A stretch of DNA of 10,000 bases from Chrysomallon squamiferum (GCA_012295275.1 CM022676.1:18806189-18816188), one strand, 5' to 3'. Positions 1-9,715 are shown, counted from the stretch's first letter. Translations and numbers: made by a program. The notes: a model not told the origin generated them from the sequence alone.

Positions 1-15
1 TTATTATTATTGCAG

Positions 16-289
16 ACCATTCTCGGCCGAAAGCTGGGGGAATGTTACCCTGTGGGGGGAGGACCGCTGTTGGAAGTATGAAGAACCTGGGGGAGAACCG
101 GCCCAGGTTGGTGACGTCATCAGCAACTGCACAGCGGTTGGCATAGTAACGGACGTGAACGTGACTACCAGCGTTGTAGACAACACAGTGCAGGAAACAA
201 ACATTGGCTTTGAGGCGGGGAAGTATTACGTCATATGGGTTTACAAGTGTGACGTGCCGGAAAGGTCTGACGAAACAGACCGGAAATGA
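16..289 (+). CDS. 3'-terminal coding exon of an unrecognised extracellular protein (partial)
   Basis: An open frame runs from the window edge to a TGA at 287-289, about 91 residues in codons beginning at base 17. It is preceded by an acceptor-like stretch, (TTA)n then TTGCAG ending at 15, so base 16 would complete a codon split after its second base. The peptide is not low-complexity. It has three cysteines (in RCWK, SNCTA and YKCDV), three N-glycosylation sequons (NVT, NCT, NVT), beta-strand-like stretches such as KYYVIWVYKC, and a charged tail ending in DRK. This suggests the C-terminal end of a secreted or cell-surface domain with no membrane anchor after it. I do not recognise the family. 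It lies in the same orientation as the SEL1L3-like gene, about 1 kb upstream of it. A reverse-strand frame across 7-204 is a shadow of this exon. Everything upstream of the exon is outside the window. Confidence 0.6.
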
Positions 290-390
290 GACGTGTTTTA
301 CACGTTGTCAGAGAGACAGACAGCGTTTGAGTATTTTACAGTTAAACAGTAAAAGTCAACTGTTATATTAAAGAACTAAATAACAATGAT
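290..390 (+). terminator. Short 3' UTR with ATTAAA poly(A) signal
   Basis: After the TGA comes about 100 nt of non-coding sequence with the variant polyadenylation hexamer ATTAAA at 367-372. A GT-rich stretch (TTTTGTGTTCTTTTG, then TGTGTG) at about 395-418 would serve as the downstream element. This places cleavage near 383-392. The assignment is by motif only; later AATAAA-like words at about 530-545 lie in simple repeats and are less convincing. Confidence 0.4.
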
Positions 391-1080
391 ATCGATTTTG
401 TGTTCTTTTGAATGTGTGACAATGTAATACATATCAAATATAGCTGGATGAATTTTTGTGTATTGTTCATACTTAATGATGATGATGATGATGATGATGA
501 TGATAGCAAGAACAACGACGACGACAACAATAATAAAAATAAAAGTAACTACAACAGTAACAACAACAGTAACAACAAAACAACAGCACCACCAACGATG
601 ACAATAACAACACTAATAATAATAATAATAATAATAATATTAATAATAATAATAATAATCATCATCATCATCATAATCATAATAATATTAATGATAAAAA
701 TAATAATAATACATTAAATATTAATGCATTGGATACGGACTGATGACGATGATGATGATGATGATGGTAGTGGTTATAACAAGACGATACAGATACATTA
801 ACTATATCACGACAACAACAACAACAACAAAAACTACTACTACTACAATAATAATAATATATTTTTATATGACGGGGAAAAAATGACTTTAAAAGTGATT
901 AAACTGTGAATAAATATAAAACAGTGACAAACAAATAAACTAAGCATAAAATAAAAATAAAAAAAAAAAAAAAAATAAAAAAGAAGAAGAAGAAGAAGAA
1001 GAAGAAAGAAAACAAAAGAAATAAAAACACAAGCGCAAACTAAACTGGAATACTTTGACAACGAGAACGACACAATAACA
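391..1080. other. Intergenic, simple-repeat-rich spacer
   Basis: No supportable gene. The stretch is almost entirely trinucleotide and A-rich low-complexity DNA: (ATG)n at 476-505, AAC/ACG-rich at 510-600, (AAT/ATT/ATC)n at 614-712, (GAT)n at 742-765 and ACA/ACT repeats at 808-850. The long open frames here, such as 412-717 (+) and 843-1073 (-), translate to runs of D, N, I, F or L and follow from the repeats. Confidence 0.7.
949..1025. repeat. Poly(A) / (GAA)n purine tract
   Basis: A run of A with a few T interruptions (about 956-980) passes directly into (GAA)8-9 and degenerate GAAA units. It is a homopurine tract on the + strand, about 260 bp upstream of the start codon of the downstream gene. 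Confidence 0.85.
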
Positions 1081-1287
1081 CGTATTCATTGACAACACGT
1101 TACAGCGGGCTGTCGGACGCTGCTATCAAGTTTACAGTTGAAGCAATATACTTTATAAGACATTGATTTCGCAAAGAATTTACTGCCTGCTCCAAGGTGC
1201 ACGTTGGCGCGTGCGAACACGTCACGGTGGCAGCTGCGCGCGAGCGGATACGCGATTAGGACAACAACTTATTGATAAACCCACAAA
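1080..1287 (+). promoter_or_regulatory. Putative promoter and 5' UTR of the SEL1L3-like gene
   Basis: Base composition changes sharply here. Simple repeats stop and 1195-1258 is GC- and CpG-rich (GGCGCGTGCG, CTGCGCGCGAGCGG). A TATA-like CTTTATAAGA lies at 1151-1160, which would put a start site near 1180-1190. A CRE-like half-site, ACGTCAC, is at 1219-1225. Just upstream of the ATG, in-frame TGA TAA at 1273-1278 rule out an N-terminal extension. The context AAAATGG around the ATG is a strong initiation context. The transcription start is inferred, not seen. Confidence 0.4.
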
Positions 1288-1347
1288 ATGGCGACGTCCA
1301 GGGATGTTGTAAGCTTGGCTGGTCTTCTGGTTGTGTTTGGATTCAAG
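1288..1347 (+). CDS. SEL1L3: SEL1L3-like exon 1: start codon and signal peptide
   Basis: Twenty codons ending at the donor AAG|GTAAAT, phase 0. The peptide has a short polar/basic start (MATSRD), a hydrophobic core (VVSLAGLLVVFGF) and a Lys at the border. The next exon supplies ALAS, a good signal-peptidase site. In-frame stops lie immediately upstream and the start context is strong. The exon is too short to be found as a long reading frame. Confidence 0.75.
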
Positions 1348-2159
1348 GTAAATATTCATTTATTAAAGAAAGAAAAACTTTGCACACTTCATTCGTTCTC
1401 TCAACTAAAACAAACTAAAAGTGTGAGAATCACTTGGTTAGATTTTAAATTCTTAAACTGCTGAATCGTTTTAATGACGCAGTATCCACGTGTCATTGCT
1501 GTTTAGTTTGACACCGAAATCAGTTAGATTCTTATTTAACAACACATTTGTATTCTGTTTCTAATGATTTCTTTACTGTATCAACAAAATCCATCACTTA
1601 TTACGACTAGAACCCAATTTGCCTCTCTCTGTTTTCACTTTGGAATGCACAATTCATCAACCCATCCCCAACGAAAAGTGGAATGTCCCACGTATAAGTT
1701 TACTTACAAATCTGTGACATAACCAACATATCAATTACTGTAAATATATTGTTACATTAAAAATAAATAAACAATTTAAAAATAATGATTTTCTTTTATT
1801 ATTATTATACGAGAAACAAACAGTAATATATCTCTACGAACAACCACAACTCACAAACATGTAGTAGTGTAACAACAACAACAACAACAACAGTAATACT
1901 AACAATGTTGCATTTAAAGCAAATTTTATTATCATTATTACTAGGATGTTGCTTTAATAATAATAATAATAATAATAACGGTAGTTGTAGTTCTAGTAGT
2001 AGTAATAGTTGACGTTATGATTAATTGAAATATCAGTGGTATTCTTATTTTCTTTTCTTTTTTCTTTTCCTTTTCTATTTTTTTTTTTTTTTTTTTTTTT
2101 TGTTGTTGTTTTCTTTGGACTATACGTATGTTCCATTTAGTTTATCAGCACATAACAAA

Positions 2160-2210
<51 letters not shown>

Positions 2211-3523
2211 ACAACATTAATAGCAATATTAGTTATAGTAATAATAATAATAATAATACTAATAATATTGTTATTAAGATAAATAAGACAAAGATCGTGT
2301 TTAGAGTTTGCGTTGTTGATATTTGAAATGTTTCCAGTGAGTGGGATCTCGCACGAGCTATCTTCAGCTGTTTGATAAATTGAGTTTATGTTAGCACGAG
2401 GCTCCGTGTTATCGTTCTTCAAGATTTCCTGTGCGGTTACAAATAAGACGAGAAACAATGTACATCCACTGCTAAAACACTGAGTGCAAACCACTTGTTA
2501 TATACAATAGTAGTAATAATAATAGTAATAATAATAATAGTAATAATAATAATAGTAATAATAATAAAATAAATAAATATCTTTTTGTGTTTTACGCAAA
2601 CAAGTATGTACGGGCAGGTTTCCGTGGGTTATTTAACAGAAGAGTTTCACGGCAATTAATTCGTATTGACACAAGAACATTTTAACAGTAATTTCAGACA
2701 TTATTCCTTTAAACGACAACGTGCACTCAATGTCGTTCAATATTCACGCAGCGACATTTGGCCTACGTGTTTGTTTAATACAGCACGCGGGAAGACACAA
2801 AGGAGTCGATAAAAATGTCTGCGCGATTTATTTTTTTTTTTTTTTTTTTTTTAGTCTCGATAACGTAATAACATTTTCAACGACAAGCGAGGTCACATCA
2901 GAAATCAATCGAGTAATTCACGGATTGCGCCAGCTGCTCGGACCAAGTGTCCGTTCTTCTCATCAATTAAAAGAGAAATAATAAAGTGGTTTTTTTATTA
3001 AAATGATGACTTTATTTGAGAACCGCCCCGGCTGTGATTAATTTGTACAATGGTACCTCGAGTTGTGAGAGCTCCAGCCTAGGAGTTTTTTGAGTTACGA
3101 GTAGTCGCCAACGGCGATTTTTTGCTTTGTGTTGCCAGCCGAAATCTGAGTTACGAGCGACATTCAGATACGCCGCCGCTAGTTGGCGCAACGAACAACG
3201 CAACATCCGTCCAGCATCCCGCGTCTCAATCGTTTGCTTCACGTGGTTACCTCGCCATGGAAGGATCTCTGTTGTTTTGTGCTCGCGTTTTGTGCAACAT
3301 TTTGCCAAATTTCCATGTATCCTAAGAAAGTGACTGCAAAGGACGGTGCTGAGTAGAAGCGGATGATGTCCGTTGAATTAAAGCATGAAATCATAGAAAA
3401 ACATAAGCGAGGTGTGCATGTAGTCAACATGGCCAGGCAGTACGATCTTAGTACTTTACAATATGTACCATCATCGATATTATTATTATTATTATTATAA
3501 CAACATTAATAGCAATATTAGCT

Positions 3524-3588
<65 letters not shown>

Positions 3589-4650
3589 TATATTGTATAC
3601 TACATTAAGATAAATAAAACAAAGATCGTGTTTAGAGTTTGCATTGTCAAAATTGCCAAAGGCGTTAAATTAATTTCTAGGCTGCGGACCTCTGACCACG
3701 AAAAGATGGCGAAACCCTAAACCTGTACACTTTCATTCACTCATTCATTAAATGATCACTTATTGATTTATTTTCTTTCATTCTGAAATGTGTTAATTAT
3801 GACAAGATTTACTTCATCTTAACTACGGACTTGGTAGCAGTCTCTTATTTAATTTTATTACATATTTATTTTTTGCTTTATTTTGTTTTATTTAATATTT
3901 ATTTATTTATTTATTTATTTATTTACTGACAATCGATTTCAGGCTTTGGCCAGCGAACCGGAGACTCTGTCTGTTGTGATGAACAACGCGCAGGACAGAA
4001 ACAACAACGAATTTATTCAGATCATCAAACGACCCGACAGCATCGACAACGGCGTGAGACTTCGAGTGGAGTACCGATGTAACGAGGAAAGGATCGTCGG
4101 AATCGAGATCCTCATCAAAAGGGAGGTAACTCACCCATGGTCTGTGTATCAGCGGATGTGGAAATGCAACAAAACGCAGGCGGACGAGAAAACGGGCATC
4201 GTGACGCCAAAAATGCGGACCGTGCGAGTCCGGCTCCCGGACGATGTTGGGTTCAGACCCGGTTTCTTCAACCCTGATTACTCGTTCGTCTTCAAATCCT
4301 CGATGAGGGTGTGGATTGTCGACAAGCGATGGTTTTCTTTGGAGAAGGACAAAACGAACTGTTATCTCAGGTCTCCGGTGAAAGCGGCGTATAAAGTGAC
4401 AGTAACCGACCCTTACTCCAGACCTTTCAGAAGACCCTACCGAGCGTGTCGTCAGTGGTACTGGAAACTGATGACTGGCGTTGCTGCACTGAACAACAAT
4501 CAGTTCTGTCCTGCGGAAAATGGTTCGTGTCGTTGTCTTTCGTAACAGACAGAAACACGCAAGCACACATACACACCACATACACACCACGTACACGCAT
4601 CACAAACACACAAATACACAGACATTTTTATTTTAATCTCAGTCTTCTTT

Positions 4651-4685
<35 letters not shown>

Positions 4686-4690
4686 ATCTC

Positions 4691-4741
<51 letters not shown>

Positions 4742-4779
4742 ATCTCTCTTTCTTTCTTTCTCCCTCTCCCTCCCTCCCT

Positions 4780-4877
<98 letters not shown>

Positions 4878-5588
4878 CTGTGTATGTGTATTGTTTTATT
4901 TTGTTTGAAAACAGTTAAACATTTCGAGTGTCACGTGAACAAATAATTTTCTTTTCAGGAGTAGTTTACGCTATAAAATATCCAGTAGCGCTCAATGGAC
5001 TTCCGTTTCCGGTTTACCGGAAGTTCCCGCCATTCAAACATCCAAAACTCGAGCAAGAAAGAAAAGCGAAATTTAACAGTCCTCAGTAAGTTGTTTGTTT
5101 TTTACTTGTTTGTTTACTTGTTTGTTTACTTACTTGTTTATTTACTTACTTGTTTATTTACTTATTTGTTTACTTGTTTATTTGTTTACTTGTTCATTTG
5201 TTTACTTGTTTATTTGTTTATAAATATATTTGTTTTGTTTTATTTAGTTAGTTACATATATTTAACCACAGCTATCACTGATAGTTATACTACTACCAGT
5301 ATTAATATTACTACTACTACAACCATTATTATTAATACTCTCCACAACTACAACTACTACTGTTACTGTCACTACTACAACTATTATTATTCCTCCTACT
5401 GCAACGTCTAATACAACTACTGCTACCACAACAATAGTAACAACTTCTTGTCATATAAAATTACCTTTTTCCTCATTTAATCATTCCCTACTAGTAATCC
5501 CGTTTGTCTACTAATTATCGTTAATCTTAAATAGCTTATTTTCTTATATATATGTATATTATTATTATTATTATTATTTTTATTTTTA

Positions 5589-5644
<56 letters not shown>

Positions 5645-8230
5645 TATTTTATTTATTTATTTATTTATTTTTTTCTGAAAGATAATCAGAGCTAGCCACC
5701 ATGGTGACTGGTTTTATGTTATTTATTTATTTATTTGTGTTCAGGTTCACGGTTGAGCTGTGGTTGTACTTTGTGGAGTTCTGTCCCGAGGCTGCGCGGC
5801 GCCACGACGCGTGCGGCGTGTTCATGCACGTGCAGTGGAACAACACATTTCTCAGTCCACTGATAGTCGTGGACAGCAAAGGTACAAAAAGTCCCGACAG
5901 ACTGATGATAGAGAATTAGTTTCCTACCCTTACAGATTTACTTTTTATTTTTTGTATTTTCACGAGGTTTTTGAAATTCTTCTTCTTCTTCTTCTTCTCT
6001 GTTTTTTAATTAATTTATTTCACCAATAAAAAATAATGGCCAGTATTATGCAAATACATATATTGAATATATTACAGAAATATGTATATTATATATATTT
6101 ATATTGCAGAAAACACAGATATTGTATTTTAGTTACATTATACAAATGTAGATATTGTTATTTAGTTATATAACACAAATGTAGATATTATATTTTAGTT
6201 ATATAACACAAATGTAGATATTGAATTTTTATTATTATACAAATGTAGATATTGTATTTTAGTTATATTACACAAATGTAGATATTGTATTTTAGTTATA
6301 TTATACAAATGCAGATATTGTATTTTAGTTATATTATACAAATGGAGATATATTTTAGTTATATTATACAAATGCAGATATTGTATTTTAGTTATATTAT
6401 ACAAATGGAGATATATTTTAGTTATATTATACAAATATAGATATTGTATTTTAGTTATATTATACAAATATAGATATTGTATTTTAGTTATATTATACAA
6501 ATATAGATATTGTATTTTAGTTATATTATACAAATGTAGATATTGTATTTTAGTTATATTATACAAATGTAGATATTGTATTTTAGTTATATTATACAAA
6601 TATAGATATTGTATTTTAGTTATATTATACAAATATAGATATTGTATTTTAGTTATATTATACAAATATAGATATTGTATTTTAGTTATATAACACAATG
6701 TAGATATTGTATATAGTTTTGTAAATGTAAATTGTATGTGACTTGTAATTTAAGGATTTCCACAAGTAGAGATGGTTCATGCAAGAAACAATCGACAGGT
6801 GGCGCTGAAAGTGCCATGGAAACTGCCGCGCTTTCAGTGGTTGAGAATGATTTTTTCTGTGGACGGTAGAAAGGTAAGTTTTACCTGTGTGTTGATGAGC
6901 ATGTGCGTGTATGTGCGTGTCTATGTGCGTGCTGCGTGTGTCTGGGTCTGTGCGTGTGGTTCTCTTTGTTCCTGTTGTATTTTTGTATCTTATTTGTCTG
7001 TGTTTGTATTTCTGTGTGTACTTGGAGCGCGTGGCCACGCTTACATCAGTGTTTACGTGACTTTGTTTATACAACTGTGATTACGTGACTTTGTTTACAT
7101 AACTGTGATTTCGTGACTTTGTTTACATAACTGTGATTTCGTGACTTTGTTTACATAACCGTGATTACGTGACTTTGTTTACACAACTGTGACTACGTGA
7201 CTTTGTTTATACAACTGTGATTACGTGACTTTGTTTACACAACTGTGATTACGTGACTTTGTTTACACAACCGTGATTTCGTGACTTTGTTTACACAACT
7301 ATGATTTCGTGACTTTGTTTACATAACTGTGATTACGTGACTTTGTTTAGACAACCGTTATTACGTGACTTTGTTTACATAACTGTGATTTCGTGACTTT
7401 CTTTACATAACTGTGATTACGTGACTTTCTTTACACAACTGTGATTACGTGACTTTGTTTACATAACTCTGATTACATGACTTTGTTTACACAACCGTGA
7501 TTACATGACTTTGTTTACATAACTGTGATTTCGTGACTTTGTTTACATAACTGTGATTTCGTGACTTTGTTTACACAACTCTGATTACGTGACTTTGTTT
7601 ACATAACTGTGATTACGTGACTTTGTTTACATAACTGTGATTACATGACTTTGTTTACATAACTGTGATTTCGTGACTTTGTTTACACAACTCTGATTAC
7701 GTGACTTTGTTTACATAACTCTGATTACATGACTTTGTTTATACAGCTGTGATTACGTGACTTTGTTTACACAACCGTGATTACGTGACTTTGTTTACAT
7801 AACTGATTACATGACTTTGTTTACATAACTGATTACATGACTATGTTTACATAACTCTGATTTCGTGACTTTGTTTACACAACTGTGATTACGTGACTTT
7901 GTTTACACAACCGTTATTACGTGACTTTGTTTACACAACTGTGATTTCGTGACTTTGTTTACATAACTGTGTTTACGTGACTTTGTTTACACAACTGTGA
8001 TTACGTAACTATGTGTTTACTTAGTTGTTGTTCATTGTTTTATTTTTCAGTGGACTTTGACAGTTCACTACGGCAAACATTACAACGAAACCCTAGAAAC
8101 AGATTACACGTAAGTCAGTCTTTTATTACGTCACATTCGTGACGTCACTCTTTTGTGTATATTTACCTCCACTAAAGTCTTGCACTTTCATCATCATCGT
8201 AATGAACATTAATACTATTGTTGTTGTTAT

Positions 8231-8289
<59 letters not shown>

Positions 8290-8694
8290 TTTTTTTTTTT
8301 TTTTTTTTTTCAGTTTTGACGAGGACATTTACATGGACGACACAGACGGCTTGTTCGCCTTTGGCGGCAACGACCACAACATCCCCAGCTTTAAGGGTTA
8401 TATCGGCCAGGCCACTGTTTACAGGTCACGTGTTCTGCATCCAGACGATGTAAGCTTTTCATTCGCCATGCGCGTGCGTGATTCACCCGGTTTGAATATC
8501 ATAAGACAGCGTTATATATTAAATATAACATCACTGAGATATTAACAAAAGCAGCAATAATGAATATGATGATGCTGATGATGAATGTGATGACAATAGT
8601 AATGTTATATTGTTTTAGTAGTAATAGTAACTGTAGTATTACTAACATTAATTGTAATGGTAGTAGTAGTCGTAGTCCTAGTAGTAGTAGTAAC

Positions 8695-8738
<44 letters not shown>

Positions 8739-9632
8739 CATTATTATTATTATTATTATTAGTTTTAGTAATAGTAGTTAAGGTAGTTGTAGTAATGGTA
8801 GTAGTAGCAGTAGCTGTAGTAATAGTAATAGTAGCTACAGCTGTTGTAGTAATAATATTAGTAAATCTGCTTATGGTTATCACTAGAACATTTTGTTTAA
8901 TAAATGTACGGAGAGCTATATCTGCCATGGCTTTATTTAATAAATCTACGGAGAGCTAAATCTGCCATGGCTTTATTTAATAAATGTACGGAGAGCTATA
9001 TCTGCCATGGCTTTGTATAAGAAATCTACGGAGAGCTATATCTGCCTTGGCTTTGTTTAATAAATCTACGGAGAGCTATATCTGCCTTGGCTTTGTTTAA
9101 CAAATCTACGGAGAGCTATATCTGCCATGGCTTTGTTTAATAAATCTACGGAGAGCTATATCTGCCATGGCTTTGTTTAACAAATCTACGGAGAGCTATA
9201 TCTGCCTTGGCTTTGTTTAATAAATCTACGGAGAGCTATATCTGCCACGGCTTTGTTTAACAAATCTACGGAGAGCTATATCTGCCCAGGCTTTATTTAA
9301 TACATGTACGGAGAGCTATATCCGCCTTGGCTTTGTTTATTAAATGTACGGAGAGCTATATCTGCCTCGGCTTTGTTTAATAAATGTACGGAGAGCTATA
9401 TCTGCCATGGCTTTGTTTAATAAATGTACGGAGAGCTATATCTGCCTTGGCTTTGTTTCAGATTTCCTTTCCTGACCCCTACCACCCGATGTTTCAGCTG
9501 GGACTGACGCGGAGGGAGGAGAAATGCAAAGCCTTTATGACGTGGATCTTTGAAAGAACAGAGCATTACAAACACCGCGTGACTGAAGCTATCAATAAGA
9601 GTACGTAATAGATTTAGCTGAATAAATAAGTA

Positions 9633-9715
<83 letters not shown>

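Larger units (their letters stand above)
1348..3942 (+). other. SEL1L3-like intron 1 (2,595 nt)
   Basis: Runs from donor GTAAAT to acceptor GATTTCAG ending at 3942, as is common for a first intron behind a signal-peptide exon. 1348-1860 is AT-rich unique sequence in which I see nothing. 1860-3942 holds several microsatellites, two related interspersed-repeat copies (2208 and 3497), a poly(T) run and a pogo/Tigger transposon remnant (3048-3472). 2570-3000 is non-coding apart from the 22-T run at 2831-2852. Confidence 0.7.
4523..4958 (+). other. SEL1L3-like intron 2 (436 nt)
   Basis: Donor GTTCGT, acceptor CTTTTCAG. It contains a CA-rich stretch (4556-4620), then the long pyrimidine tract and a short GT run, leaving little other sequence. 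Confidence 0.7.
5086..5744 (+). other. SEL1L3-like intron 3 (659 nt)
   Basis: Donor GTAAGT, acceptor GTGTTCAG. It contains the TTTACTTG-type repeat, ACT/ACA-rich DNA (5285-5440), an (ATT)n block and ATTT units up to the acceptor. An ATG-initiated open frame beginning at 5701 in the intron merely runs into exon 4 and is not a real start. Confidence 0.7.
8450..9461 (+). other. SEL1L3-like intron 7 (1,012 nt)
   Basis: Donor GTAAGC, acceptor CTTTGTTTCAG. Apart from about 100 nt after the donor it is tandem repeat: ATG/GAT units, AGT repeats and the 40-bp array. Confidence 0.75.

Noticed and set aside
412-717. Open frame rich in D, N and I downstream of the first gene
   Set aside because: Composed of (GAT)n, AAC-rich and (ATT)n microsatellites.
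2120-2494. Minus-strand open frame starting with a signal-peptide-like MVCTQC...LFLVLFVTA
   Set aside because: It runs through an interspersed repeat into poly-I encoded by (ATT)n, lies inside intron 1, and has no splice or homology support.
2721-2981. 86-residue open frame in intron 1 containing poly-F
   Set aside because: Crosses a 22-T homopolymer, has no recognisable motif and lies in the middle of an intron.
3012-3430. Several 60-100 residue open frames over the transposon leader, both strands
   Set aside because: They do not contain the recognisable HTH peptide, which is in the frame of the ATG at 3315, and they overlap the non-coding leader.
3919-4596. 225-residue minus-strand open frame
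   Set aside because: Antisense shadow of exon 2; the + strand has coherent splicing, frame and family features.
4446-4946. Open frame with FFLSFFLS and LSLSLS repeats
   Set aside because: Off-frame read of exon 2 running into the intron 2 pyrimidine tract.
6195-6698. Minus-strand 167-residue open frame of NITKIQYLYLY-type repeats
   Set aside because: It is the 33/30-bp intronic minisatellite read in a frame without stops. Unit lengths divisible by three keep it open, and nothing outside the array supports a gene.
8499-8959. Overlapping poly-S, poly-V, poly-L and poly-T open frames on both strands
   Set aside because: All derive from the (AGT)n repeat block in intron 7.
7051-9461. CRISPR-like arrays of 28-, 33- and 40-bp repeats
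   Set aside because: Units are directly adjacent with no unique spacers, lie in introns of an animal gene, and have no cas genes nearby.
9384-9461. In-frame ATG upstream of exon 8 giving MYGELYLPWLCL...
   Set aside because: It is encoded by the 40-bp intronic repeat. The exon 7-exon 8 junction with acceptor at 9461 gives the continuous SEL1L3-like frame.
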